Shown here piece by piece: positions 8,702 through 17,669 of a stretch of 64,000 nucleotides of DNA. Location of the stretch: the NCBI GenBank assembly GCA_001804805.1, contig MHBH01000032.1, positions 114,299-178,298 on the forward strand. Reading direction: 5' to 3'. The stretch is from Lentisphaerae bacterium GWF2_49_21. GTDB lineage: Bacteria > Verrucomicrobiota > Lentisphaeria > Victivallales > GWF2-50-93. Each line of letters begins with the position of its first letter. Within the stretch, counting starts at the first letter, position 1. The notes beneath the pieces were generated by a model. The model worked only from the letters and a program-made list of their open reading frames with translations, was not told where the DNA came from and did no database searches. A program made the translations under genes and the position numbers.

Positions 8702-9958
8702 TCAAGATGAAGGGACAAGGAGATACACCTTGTCATTTTTCCTTGTCTTGAAGTCCGTAGGAAACGTCGCTACCTGCCCTTTCAGGGCCCGGACTGCGGA
8801 TTTTCCTTCAATTCTCAGGGATCCTATCTTCATTTTCCTGGCGCCGGTGGTGTGGCCTGTTATCAGGATTTCATCGCCGGTCTCCAGGCCGCCTGCGGAA
8901 AGATTGATTTCGGCAATTCCGGCTTTATGGAAATAGTTGAGGATCTCTCCGATATGGATCTTCTTCAATGTGGCGGCGCTTCCCGAGATTCCGCTCCATT
9001 CACCCGCCTTGTCGCCAAGATAATAGCCCCCGTGCCAGAAGCCTCGGTTGAAGACCGACTCAAGCCCGACCTCAAGCTTCTTGGCCGCTGAAATGGAAAA
9101 CCTGCCCTTGTTCCAGAGCCCGGCGGCCTTCTTGTACGCTCCGGTCACGCTTGAAACATAATCCGGAGCCCTTCCTCGTCCCTCGATCTTGAGGACGGAG
9201 ACCCCGGCATCAAGGATCTTGTCGAGTATCCTTATCGTACAAAGGTCCTTCGGCGACATTACATACTGATTGTCTATTGCCATCTCAAATCCGGTCTCCT
9301 CGTCCTTTACAATATATCTCCTGCGGCACGGCTGGTAGCAGTCACCGCGGTTCGCCGATGTGTCGTAGGCGGCGAGGCTCATGTAGCATTTCCCGGAGAT
9401 CGAGACGCAGAGCGCACCATGGGCGAAAAGCTCAATCCTTACAGGTTTCCCCGAAGGGCCGATGATCTTCTCCTTTTCTATTGCACGGACAATTCCACTT
9501 ATCTGCCCGAGTGAAAGCTCCCTGGCGAGGATGATCACGTCTGCGAACTTCGCAAAGAACCTGACGGCCTCGATGTTCGAGACGTTCGCCTGGACGGAAA
9601 GGTGTACCGGCATGTTTATCGAGCTGGCATATTCGATTGCGGCGATGTCGGACGCGATGATCGCGGAAATTCCTGCGGATTTCGCAGAATCGCAGATTCT
9701 TTTCATCTCCGGAATGTCGGAATCATATATGATTGTATTGAGTGCGAGATAAGGCTTTACTCCGGATTTCCGGCATATCCTTGAGATCTTCGCCATGTCG
9801 CCGGCGGTGAAGTTTTCGGAAGCCCTTGCCCGCATGTTCAGTTTTTCCACGCCAAAATAGACGGAGTCCGCACTGGCGCGGATCGCCGCTGAAAGCGACT
9901 CCCACGAACCCGCAGGGGCGCAGATTTCCACATTGTTTCCATTAAAGGACTTCTTCAT
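8702..9958 (-). CDS. peptidase U32 family protein (RNA hydroxylation / collagenase-like)
   Basis: This matches the U32 family, whose members include rRNA and tRNA hydroxylation factors as well as proteins once called collagenases. The domain begins EICAPAGSWESLSAAIRA, and the U32 signature ELFAHGALCVSISGKC is intact, with two further cysteines in GDCYQPCRRRY. I place the start at ATG 9958 (MKKSFNGNN), which gives the family-standard N-terminus. The frame stays open to 10030 and would add 24 residues encoded across a perfect palindrome. No strong ribosome site favours either start. It appears to be a single gene. Confidence 0.85.
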   Translation of the reverse strand: MKKSFNGNNVEICAPAGSWESLSAAIRASADSVYFGVEKLNMRARASENFTAGDMAKISRICRKSGVKPYLALNTIIYDSDIPEMKRICDSAKSAGISAIIASDIAAIEYASSINMPVHLSVQANVSNIEAVRFFAKFADVIILARELSLGQISGIVRAIEKEKIIGPSGKPVRIELFAHGALCVSISGKCYMSLAAYDTSANRGDCYQPCRRRYIVKDEETGFEMAIDNQYVMSPKDLCTIRILDKILDAGVSVLKIEGRGRAPDYVSSVTGAYKKAAGLWNKGRFSISAAKKLEVGLESVFNRGFWHGGYYLGDKAGEWSGISGSAATLKKIHIGEILNYFHKAGIAEINLSAGGLETGDEILITGHTTGARKMKIGSLRIEGKSAVRALKGQVATFPTDFKTRKNDKVYLLVPSS

Positions 9959-9962
9959 ATAT

Positions 9963-10004
9963 GTATTTTTCTTTCCAGCCCAGTCGGGCTGGAAAGAAAA
10001 ATAC
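9963..10004. other. perfect 19-bp inverted repeat before the U32 gene
   Basis: GTATTTTTCTTTCCAGCCC is followed by a 4-base loop (AGTC) and its exact reverse complement. It lies 4-5 bases before the preferred U32 start codon and 70 bases before the divergent gene at 10074. The T-run is on the 5' arm and the A-run on the 3' arm, opposite to an intrinsic terminator. It could mask the ribosome site or serve as an operator. Confidence 0.75.
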
Positions 10005-10073
10005 TTCTGCAAGAGCTGTTTGAAAAGCATTTTTCAGAACGTAAATTAATAAATCATCAAGGAGTCATGGTTT

Positions 10074-11651
10074 ATGGATGAAAATAAGAACCAGCCGCCA
10101 CCTCAGGATTCGCAGAATGCGTCGGTGAACGACATCGTGCATTTCGTGAAGGCGCTATGCCTGACATATTCCCAGCTCGCATATTATCCCGCCACGCATC
10201 CTGTCACAATAAAACAGATGCAGGACGCCTGGAAGGAGCTCCAGCCCGTCTTCGAGAAGTTCGGCGATGTCAGCATTTCACTGACGGAAGGCAAGATGCT
10301 TTTCTTCGGAATGCCGGTCGAGGACAGGAATCCCGCAGTTTCAAAGTTCGCGAAGCACTTCGAGTCGCTCCACATCCACAGCATAAAATTCAAGAAGGGC
10401 CTGACCAACGAGGAGTTCGTCACATTCTTCACCTTCTTCTGCAAGGATACGCAGGCGATAACGGATGCCGGAGGCGTCGATGCAATAATAAAGGAGAAGA
10501 ATCTCCAGCACATAACCTTCAATACCGCCGTATACAGGGTCATCAGCGAAGATGAGAAAGTCGTCAGCAAATCGGAAGTGTATTCCGGCAAAGTAAGCGG
10601 AGAAGCTGATGAGAAGACTGAAATGCTCCGCTACTTCCTCAACAAGATGATGGATAAATCCGAGGATCAGAAGGGGCTTCTTTCGGAAATTAAGAACGAT
10701 CCTGAGAAGATGGCCGGACAGATCGTGAAGATAATCGAGCACATCGGGACTGAGGGGAATGTCGACAGGGATTCAATGGTCGAGGCGTTGCTCCACAACA
10801 TCCAGATGGTTTCAGATACGATGTCGCAGAAGGATCCCTCATCCACAGGCGGCGAACATGAGACCATGGCCAACGCGATGGTCTCCCTGGAGAACGAACT
10901 TCAAAGGAAATCAAAGAGCATGTCCTCAGGGGCTTCCGTAAGGTTTGTAAAGAGGATTGCCGATGTGGTCTCATCATATACCGACAAGGTCAAGGCCGAC
11001 AAGGTCCTTGGTGAATTCCTTAGCCATGAGAAGTCGCTGAAGGCGGCTGAAGAGATGATGAAGGAGATATCCACCGGTTCCTCTTCAGACCAGCGCATCC
11101 TCAGCAGGATAAAAACCCTGATGAAGGAGAAGGGGCTGCAGGAGGACCAGCTCCTCTCGCATCTTGAAGGCGTCGCTGAAACCAGGAAGCCAAAGAAACA
11201 GATCAGCAAGACATTCCATCCGCTTGCCGACAGGCTCCAGCAGAAACTCGACTCCGAGTTCAAGGAGATAAAGGAGAAGGACAGGGAGAGGCTTCTCGAA
11301 TACCTTAACAACGTATATGTCAGGGAGACGAAGAAGCTTGAGGAGAAGAATGTCGAACTCCAGCATGAGCTTGAGGACATCCAGCAGGTCATCCAGAGCG
11401 TCGAGGAGATCTTCGAGGGCACAAACCTCGGCATCATACTGATTGACAGGAAGCATAATGTCTGTTTCATAGAGCATGGGAACAAGTTGCATTTTGAACT
11501 CATGCTCAATGAACCACTCCCCCAGAAGCTGATAGACGAGCTTTCCAACTTCAAGGAGAGCGAACCTGTTTCACTGGGCAATGTGACGATAATGCAGGTC
11601 ACCAGGAATCCCCAGAAGTACATCAAGGCCATACTCTTCCAGTATGAATAA
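10074..11651 (+). CDS. coiled-coil protein of unknown function with YPxxHP-type N-terminal domain
   Basis: This 525-residue soluble protein has no signal peptide or membrane segment. The N-terminal part (about 17-160) has LTYSQLAYYPATHPV and later IHSIKFKKGLTNEEF, features I associate with an N-terminal domain of some HEAT-repeat and HD-GYP-type signalling proteins. A long charged helical region, rich in Lys and Glu, spans roughly 260-440. The C-terminal 90 residues (after VEEIFEGTNLGIILIDRKHN) resemble a small PAS-like fold. AAGGAG lies 9 bases before the start. No catalytic motif is seen; a scaffold or sensory role is a guess. Confidence 0.7.
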   Translation: MDENKNQPPPQDSQNASVNDIVHFVKALCLTYSQLAYYPATHPVTIKQMQDAWKELQPVFEKFGDVSISLTEGKMLFFGMPVEDRNPAVSKFAKHFESLHIHSIKFKKGLTNEEFVTFFTFFCKDTQAITDAGGVDAIIKEKNLQHITFNTAVYRVISEDEKVVSKSEVYSGKVSGEADEKTEMLRYFLNKMMDKSEDQKGLLSEIKNDPEKMAGQIVKIIEHIGTEGNVDRDSMVEALLHNIQMVSDTMSQKDPSSTGGEHETMANAMVSLENELQRKSKSMSSGASVRFVKRIADVVSSYTDKVKADKVLGEFLSHEKSLKAAEEMMKEISTGSSSDQRILSRIKTLMKEKGLQEDQLLSHLEGVAETRKPKKQISKTFHPLADRLQQKLDSEFKEIKEKDRERLLEYLNNVYVRETKKLEEKNVELQHELEDIQQVIQSVEEIFEGTNLGIILIDRKHNVCFIEHGNKLHFELMLNEPLPQKLIDELSNFKESEPVSLGNVTIMQVTRNPQKYIKAILFQYE

Positions 11652-11717
11652 ATCCAGAGTGAGCAGGATTTATATCATTTTCATGAAACCATGAGAACGG
11701 AAGCTGAAAGAACCAGT

Positions 11718-12416
11718 TTAAGAGTTCTTATTGTGTTCCGGATATAGCTTTTTCATGCATTCGGGACAAATGCCATGGGTGAAGTCGGCTTGTGGCTGTT
11801 TGATAAAGTAGTTTTCAATGGGGTGCCAGTTACCCTGGCCATCCCTGATACTTTTGCAGCTTGAACAAATTGGGACTATGCCGCGCAAAGCTTGAATCTC
11901 CATAAGATAATCTGATAATTGCCTGTTTTTGTCACCGAGAGCCTGATTCATATAGATCAATTCGAGGTTTGATTCAATGATGCTGCGGAACTTCAGGATG
12001 ATCGACTCTGCTGTCGGTGAATATTGATTTGCTTTATTATCAAGCACGCAAATGGTTCCAAATGGTTTTTTGCCTGGCAGCATGATGGGGAATCCCAGAT
12101 AGGAGATCATGTTGAGCTTGACATCCGGATTGTTCTTCCATTTTTCGTCCGTAAGGGCGTTAGGGACCAGTAGCTTGCCGCCTGATTTTATCACCGTCTC
12201 ACAGTATAGGCCTGAACCGGAAAAATGCTCCTTGTCTCCTGGATGATAAGGATTCCTTTCACTTTTGCTTGAAACAAAAACTTTAATGTCTGGATCGCTC
12301 AGCCGCATTATCAATGCGGCCGGGACATCAAGAACTTGCGACAGGATATCGGCGATTTCCTGCCAATCCCTGATGATCGATTCAGGTACACAGATGTCGA
12401 TTTCGTTTTTTATCAT
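11718..12416 (-). CDS. GAF-domain sensor with C-terminal CxxC...CxxC motif
   Basis: The 232-residue protein begins with a GAF domain (about 15-165, with LLVPNALTDEKW and FGTICVLDN), a ligand- or redox-sensing module. A short coiled segment follows, then a C-terminal motif with PICSSCKSIRD, GNWHPIENY and HGICPECMKKLYP. The two CxxC pairs and a histidine suggest a small metal-binding or redox module. The protein at 60466-61008 ends in the same motif. No output domain is present, so it may act by protein contact. AAAGGTG precedes the start. It is not in an obvious operon. Confidence 0.8.
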   Translation of the reverse strand: MIKNEIDICVPESIIRDWQEIADILSQVLDVPAALIMRLSDPDIKVFVSSKSERNPYHPGDKEHFSGSGLYCETVIKSGGKLLVPNALTDEKWKNNPDVKLNMISYLGFPIMLPGKKPFGTICVLDNKANQYSPTAESIILKFRSIIESNLELIYMNQALGDKNRQLSDYLMEIQALRGIVPICSSCKSIRDGQGNWHPIENYFIKQPQADFTHGICPECMKKLYPEHNKNS

Positions 12417-12813
12417 TTGAGAATCACACCTTTATTATACGTATTTTTTCTTTTCAGCAAAATAGCACTTTTTTCAGTGCAATACAATACGCACAAGACG
12501 GTTGGAGTCCGGTAAGACCAATTCAAAGTAGTAAATCGGGATGCCGAAAAGTTCGCATAAGTGAAGAAATCAGTTATTCAATACAAAGATTTGCTTGCGA
12601 TATGATATTTGTTCGTAGTTAAGGCATTATTGGCTGTCTCTCTTAATAATCTAAGAAACACGCAAAAATGCGTTAACTACAAGCGAAAAAGTCCGACACT
12701 TCGTTGTTCGAGTGTTCGGCAGCCTAGGAACACATACAAGACCTGTACTGACCTGTACTGAGCTTGTCGAAGTTTACCTGTGCTACATTATTGTCGGCAA
12801 GATGCCGGCGCTC
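12417..12813. other. noncoding region with palindromic repeat elements
   Basis: No gene is visible. The stretch holds a 66-bp inverted-repeat element (12615-12680). After about 12740 come pieces of dispersed palindromes: a CTGAGCTTGTCGAAG-type sequence, then GTCGGC-AAGAT-GCCGGC followed by GCGCTCC. Related pieces occur near 39.4, 43.6, 56.1 and 58.1 kb. Confidence 0.5.
12615..12680. repeat. intergenic stem-plus-hairpins element (GTAGTTAA class), copy 1
   Basis: Ends are 14-bp inverted repeats with one mismatch (GTAGTTAAGGCATT / AATGCGTTAACTAC). Inside, the second hairpin is CGCA-AAAA-TGCG, while the first is degraded (GGC-ATTATT-GGC). A second copy with the same ends and spacing is at 22510-22573. 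Confidence 0.7.
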
Positions 12814-12855
12814 CGTTACTTCGACATTCGAAATTCAGCGTTCGAAGTTCGTTAT
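12814..12855 (-). repeat. heptamer array after the PurF-like gene
   Basis: On the minus strand, six units of seven bases begin directly after the stop codon. Several end in CGA (for example ACTTCGA, ATTTCGA, ATGTCGA). The unit differs from the GATACTN class, but period and position are the same. Confidence 0.6.
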
Positions 12856-14256
12856 TCATCCTTCGGCGTCCCAGCAGTAGGTGCAGAGGTTTTTCTTTGG
12901 AAGGCCGATCGCCTTCGTCAGATCATCAAGCCGCTGGTACCTGAGGGAGGTGAGACCGAGCTCCTTGCGGATTATCTCAACCATTGCAGCGTGGCACTTG
13001 GAGCATGGATCCGCATATTTCTCGAGCTTCTTGCAGTCGTCCCCTTCGAGAGTCTTCACTGCACGGCGTCCAGCCAGATCAAGGATCGAACGCGAACGCG
13101 AGAAGTTCAGGAACTTGCAGCCGTGAAGAAGAGGAGGGCATGCAGGCCTCATATGGACTTCCTTTGCACCGGCTTCGAAGAGGCGTTTGATCGTGTCCCT
13201 AAGCTGTGTGCCGCGGACTATTGAATCCTCGCAGAAGAGAAGTTTCTTCCCCTTGATGATCTCCCGTATCGGTATCAGTTTCATCTTGGCGACGAGATCG
13301 CGTGTCAACTGGTTCTGGGGCATGAAGCTTCTCGGCCAGGTCGGAGTGTATTTCACGAACGGGCGCTCATGGGGGATCTTTGCGGCATTGGCATATCCGA
13401 TGGCGTGGCCTGTGCCGGAATCGGGAATCCCCGCGACAAGATCCGGTTTGACATCGTCCCTTTTTGCGAGGGAGGCGCCGCAGCGGTAGCGTGACTGTTC
13501 GACATTTATTCCTTCGTATGTTGAGGAAGGATAGCCGTAATATACCCATAGGAACGAACAGATCCTGAGAGTTCCGTCGGGCTTGGCCTTCTGTTCGACA
13601 CCGTCCTCAGTGATAAGGACGATTTCGCCGGGCCCAAGATCCTTCATGTGATCGTAGTCTAAATTAGGGAAGGCGCATGTCTCCATGGTCACGGCATAGG
13701 CTCCGGGTTTTTTCCCGATAATGACAGGCGTCCTGCCATACCAGTCGCGTGCCGCATAGATTCCGTGCCTGGTCAGCAGCAGTATTGAACATGAGCCTTC
13801 AACCAGCTCCTGGACCTTGCGGATGCCGGCCTCAAATGTGGATTCCTCGTTTATGATGGTGGCGACAAGTTCGGTGGGGTTGATCTCCCCGTGGCTCATT
13901 TCGGAAAAGTGCGTGGTGCGTTTCTTGAAGGCGGCCTTTTTCAGGACGTCAAGATTCTTTATGACTCCGACAGTCACGATCGCGTAGTCACCGAGATGTG
14001 ATCCGATGATGAGCGGCTGGTCTTCGTTGTCGCTTATGACGCCGATACCGAGATTCCCGTTCATCTTGACGATGTCATCCTCGAACTTCGAGCGGAACTG
14101 GCTGTTTGTAATGTCGTGGATGGATCTTGTGAATCCATTGTTGTTGATGACAACCAGCCCGCCGCGCATCGTGCCGAGATGGGAATGATAGTCCGTGCCG
14201 TAGAATAAATCAGTCGTGCAGCCGTTCTTTGAGGCCACACCGAAAAAACCGCCCAT
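12856..14256 (-). CDS. purF: amidophosphoribosyltransferase-like protein lacking the N-terminal cysteine
   Basis: The fold matches PurF, which makes 5-phosphoribosylamine from PRPP and glutamine as the first step of purine synthesis. The phosphoribosyltransferase half is well preserved, including the PRPP loop (LLFCEDSIVRGTQLRDT) and GIPDSGTGHAIGYA. The N-terminus reads MGGFFGVASK, where the canonical family has a cysteine as first residue of the mature enzyme (CGVFGI-like). That Cys is the glutaminase nucleophile, so glutamine hydrolysis is doubtful. It may use ammonia or have another role; I recall similar cysteine-less homologues in some Firmicutes but not their function. CGGAGG precedes the start. 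It lies downstream of carB, a second glutamine/ammonia-using enzyme. Confidence 0.8.
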   Translation of the reverse strand: MGGFFGVASKNGCTTDLFYGTDYHSHLGTMRGGLVVINNNGFTRSIHDITNSQFRSKFEDDIVKMNGNLGIGVISDNEDQPLIIGSHLGDYAIVTVGVIKNLDVLKKAAFKKRTTHFSEMSHGEINPTELVATIINEESTFEAGIRKVQELVEGSCSILLLTRHGIYAARDWYGRTPVIIGKKPGAYAVTMETCAFPNLDYDHMKDLGPGEIVLITEDGVEQKAKPDGTLRICSFLWVYYGYPSSTYEGINVEQSRYRCGASLAKRDDVKPDLVAGIPDSGTGHAIGYANAAKIPHERPFVKYTPTWPRSFMPQNQLTRDLVAKMKLIPIREIIKGKKLLFCEDSIVRGTQLRDTIKRLFEAGAKEVHMRPACPPLLHGCKFLNFSRSRSILDLAGRRAVKTLEGDDCKKLEKYADPCSKCHAAMVEIIRKELGLTSLRYQRLDDLTKAIGLPKKNLCTYCWDAEG

Positions 14257-14280
14257 GATAAACCTCCGTTGTTTAAAAAG

Positions 14281-14316
14281 TAATCAGTGATCAGTAATCA
14301 GTGATCAGTCATCGGC
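14281..14316. repeat. heptamer array upstream of the PurF-like gene
   Basis: Period-seven units read TCAGTGA, TCAGTAA, TCAGTGA, TCAGTCA on the plus strand. It is inverted relative to the array at 14437-14471, so the two could pair across the carB/purF-like intergenic RNA. Confidence 0.65.
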
Positions 14317-14436
14317 AGAGAAATACGAAATCTTCTCTGTTACTGCGAGCTCATACTGATACATTTTTATTTTGATAATAAAAATTTATAAATCCGGCTT
14401 CGAAGAAGCCAGGCGTACTGTTATGCCTGCCCTCTT

Positions 14437-14471
14437 TCCACTGACAACTGATTACTGGTTACTGATAACTG
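14437..14471 (-). repeat. heptamer array directly after carB
   Basis: On the minus strand, CAGTTAT, CAGTAAC, CAGTAAT, CAGTTGT and CAGTGGA follow the carB TAA with no gap. Between this and the partner array are two small hairpins (GGCTTC-GAA-GAAGCC and AGGC...GCCT, about 14395-14428). Confidence 0.7.
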
Positions 14472-17400
14472 TTATTTAATATCCGCGTGATAATCCTGGA
14501 GGGACTTTACGCCCTTCCTGCTCTTCTGTGTCGCGGCGATCCCTTTTGCCGTGGCGCTTGCCGCTGCAAGGGTGGTGAAATACGGGATCTTGTATTTTAT
14601 CGCCGACTTCCGTATATACGAATCATCTTCCTTGCTCATCTTTCCGATAGGAGTGTTGATGATCAGGTTGATGTTCTTGTTCGCGATCGCGTCAAGTATG
14701 TTCGGACGTCCTTCATGGAGTTTCAGCACCTGTTCCGACTTCACGCCGTGCTTGGCCAGGAATTCCATGGTTCCACCTGTCGTGAGTATCTTGAAGCCGA
14801 TCTTCGTGAACTCCTTTGCGATCTCGACCACAAGCGGCTCCTTCGAGCAGAGGCTCATCAGCACCGTGCCGCTTGTTGGAAGCACAAGCTGTGTCGCTTC
14901 CTGCGCCTTGTAGAATGCGAATCCGAAGGAGTCTGCAAGCCCGAGAACTTCGCCGGTAGATCTCATTTCCGGTCCGAGGATCGGATCGACTTCCGGGAAC
15001 ATGTTGAACGGAAATACGGATTCCTTGACGCCGAAATGCGGGATCTTCTTGTGTTTCAGCTTCATCGCGGAAAGCTTCTTACCGAGCATAAGTTCCGTCG
15101 CCAGCCTTGCCATCTGTATGTTGCAGACCTTGGAGACAATTGGAACTGTCCTCGATGCGCGAGGGTTCGCTTCGAGCACATAGACCTTGTCGTCGGCAAT
15201 GGCATACTGGATGTTCATCAGCCCGACGACATTCAGCTCGCAGGCGATCTTCCTTGTGTATTCATTTATTGTATCAAGGTGTTTTGCGGGTATCGTCACC
15301 GGCGGGATCACGCAGGCTGAATCGCCGGAGTGGATTCCTGCAAGCTCGATATGTTCCATGACTGCCGGCACGAAGGCCTCCTTGCCGTCGGCAAGAGCAT
15401 CAGCTTCGCATTCGAGCGCGTTGACAAGGAACTTGTCGATGAGGAGAGGACGGTCCGGCGTCACGTTCACCGCCGCCGCGACGTACTGCCTCAGCATCTG
15501 TTCGTCGTAGATGACTTCCATTCCGCGTCCGCCGAGGACGAATGAAGGGCGGACCATCAGCGGATAGCCGATACCGCCGGCAATCTTCAGCGCCTCGTCG
15601 ATCGTTGAAGCCATTCCGGATTCCGGCATCAGGATATTCATCTTCTCCATCTTCTTGCGGAAGAGGTCGCGGTCTTCGGCGACAGCGATTGTTTCAACAG
15701 TTGTTCCGAGGATCGGGACTCCGGCATCCTGGAGTTCCGCGGCTATGTTGAGAGGCGTCTGGCCTCCGAACTGCACGATCACGCCCATCGGCTTTTCCTT
15801 CTCGTATATGCTCAGCACATCTTCAACGGTCAGCGGTTCGAAATACAGCTTGTCAGAAGTGTCATAGTCCGTGGAGACAGTTTCGGGATTGCAATTGACC
15901 ATGATCGTCTCATAGCCCTGGTCGCGAAGTGCGAATGCGGCATGGACGCAGCAGTAGTCGAACTCGATTCCCTGTCCGATCCTGTTCGGTCCGCCTCCGA
16001 GTATCATGACCTTCTTGTTCTTTGTGACCTTGGTGACGTCCTTCGCATTGTATGTCGAATAATAATAGGCGGCATTTTCGACGCCGCTCACCGGTACCGG
16101 ATGCCATCCCTCGACAACACCGAGCTTGATGCGCTGTTCGCGTATTTTCTTCTCTGGTATTTCAAGTATCCTGGAGAGGTATTTGTCGGCGAATCCATCC
16201 TTCTTGGCCTGGACAAGGAGCTTGTCGGGGAGTTTTCCGCCCTTGTGCTTGAGCATCTCCTCTTCGAGCTGGACGAGTTCACGCATCTGGTTTATGAAGT
16301 AGGCCTTGATATGGGTCAGGCTGTGGAGTTCCTCGGTCGACGCTCCTTTTCTTATTGCCTCATACATGATCCACTGACGTTCGCTGGTAGGCTCAACGAG
16401 CATCGCGAGGAGCTCCTTGAGGGGCTTGCTGTTGAAGTCCTTAGCGAATCCAAGACCGTGCCTGCCGTTTTCGAGGGAACGGATCGCCTTCTGGAAGGCC
16501 TCCTTGTAGTTCTTTCCGATGCTCATGACTTCGCCGACGGCCCGCATCTGAGTACCGAGCTTGTCCTGGACGCCCTTGAATTTTTCGAATGCCCAGCGCG
16601 AGAATTTTACGACGACATAGTCGCCGGAAGGAGTGTATTTCTCAAGCGTCCCGTCACGCCAGTATGGAATATCGTCCAAGGTGAGTCCGCCTGCGAGTTT
16701 CGCAGAGACCTGTGCGATGGGGAATCCTGTTGCCTTCGAAGCGAGCGCCGATGAACGCGAAGTGCGTGGATTGATCTCGATCACGACGACTCTTCCGGTC
16801 TTCGGATCATGGGCGAACTGTACGTTTGTCCCGCCGATGACCTCGATGGCGTCGACAATGTCATATGAATATTTCTGCAGCTTCTCCTGGAGGGATTTGC
16901 TGATGGTCAGCATCGGAGCCGTGCAGTATGAGTCGCCTGTATGGACTCCCATCGCATCGACGTTCTCTATGAAACAGACGGTTATCTTCTGGCCTTTGGC
17001 GTCGCGTACAACTTCAAGTTCAAGCTCCTCCCATCCGAGGACCGATTCCTCGATGAGGATTTGTCCGACAAGGCTCGCGGCTATTCCGCGTGCGGCGACA
17101 GCGCGCAGCTCTTCGAGATTGTAGACAAGGCCTCCGCCTGTTCCGCCCATAGTGTAGGCAGGACGCACTACGACGGGATAACCGAGTTTGTCCGCGATCT
17201 TTTCAGCTTCTTCCACGGTATAGGCGGGATCGCTTTTCGGCATGTCGATACCGAGCTTGCTCATCGTCTCCTTGAACACAATCCTGTCTTCTCCGCGCTC
17301 TATCGCCTCGAGGTTGACTCCGATTATCTTCACGCCGTATTTCTTCAGGACGCCGGCCTTGCCGAGTTCGGATGAGAGATTGAGCGCAGACTGTCCGCCG

Positions 17401-17669
17401 AGATTAGGGAGCAGGGCGTCCGGACGTTCCTTCTCTATGATTTCAGTCATCCTGGCGAGATTGAGCGGTTCGATGTATGTGACATCCGCCATGCCTGGAT
17501 CTGTCATTATTGTGGCGGGATTGGAATTGACAAGTACGATCTTGTAGCCGAGGGACCTGAGGGCTTTGCATGCCTGGGTGCCGGAATAGTCGAACTCGCA
17601 GGCCTGTCCGATGATGATCGGGCCCGAACCAATGATCATCACCTTCGAAACACCTTTTACTTTTGGCAT
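14472..17669 (-). CDS. carB: carbamoyl-phosphate synthase large subunit
   Basis: This 1065-residue enzyme makes carbamoyl phosphate from bicarbonate, ATP and ammonia for arginine and pyrimidine synthesis. It has two ATP-grasp halves starting KVMIIGSGPIIIGQACEFDYS and, near residue 555, KVMILGGGPNRIGQGIEFDYC. The C-terminal allosteric MGS-like domain has ILTTGGTMEFLAKHGV. Length is normal. The small subunit carA is not in the window. Its ATG overlaps the end of a 50-codon upstream ORF, and GAGGTG lies 5 bases before the ATG, so initiation may be coupled to that ORF. argH further upstream on the same strand fits an arginine context. Confidence 0.96.
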   Translation of the reverse strand: MPKVKGVSKVMIIGSGPIIIGQACEFDYSGTQACKALRSLGYKIVLVNSNPATIMTDPGMADVTYIEPLNLARMTEIIEKERPDALLPNLGGQSALNLSSELGKAGVLKKYGVKIIGVNLEAIERGEDRIVFKETMSKLGIDMPKSDPAYTVEEAEKIADKLGYPVVVRPAYTMGGTGGGLVYNLEELRAVAARGIAASLVGQILIEESVLGWEELELEVVRDAKGQKITVCFIENVDAMGVHTGDSYCTAPMLTISKSLQEKLQKYSYDIVDAIEVIGGTNVQFAHDPKTGRVVVIEINPRTSRSSALASKATGFPIAQVSAKLAGGLTLDDIPYWRDGTLEKYTPSGDYVVVKFSRWAFEKFKGVQDKLGTQMRAVGEVMSIGKNYKEAFQKAIRSLENGRHGLGFAKDFNSKPLKELLAMLVEPTSERQWIMYEAIRKGASTEELHSLTHIKAYFINQMRELVQLEEEMLKHKGGKLPDKLLVQAKKDGFADKYLSRILEIPEKKIREQRIKLGVVEGWHPVPVSGVENAAYYYSTYNAKDVTKVTKNKKVMILGGGPNRIGQGIEFDYCCVHAAFALRDQGYETIMVNCNPETVSTDYDTSDKLYFEPLTVEDVLSIYEKEKPMGVIVQFGGQTPLNIAAELQDAGVPILGTTVETIAVAEDRDLFRKKMEKMNILMPESGMASTIDEALKIAGGIGYPLMVRPSFVLGGRGMEVIYDEQMLRQYVAAAVNVTPDRPLLIDKFLVNALECEADALADGKEAFVPAVMEHIELAGIHSGDSACVIPPVTIPAKHLDTINEYTRKIACELNVVGLMNIQYAIADDKVYVLEANPRASRTVPIVSKVCNIQMARLATELMLGKKLSAMKLKHKKIPHFGVKESVFPFNMFPEVDPILGPEMRSTGEVLGLADSFGFAFYKAQEATQLVLPTSGTVLMSLCSKEPLVVEIAKEFTKIGFKILTTGGTMEFLAKHGVKSEQVLKLHEGRPNILDAIANKNINLIINTPIGKMSKEDDSYIRKSAIKYKIPYFTTLAAASATAKGIAATQKSRKGVKSLQDYHADIK

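Noticed and set aside
15942-16754. Long plus-strand open frame inside carB
   Set aside because: It is antisense to a fully conserved CarB region; it arises from codon bias in the real gene.
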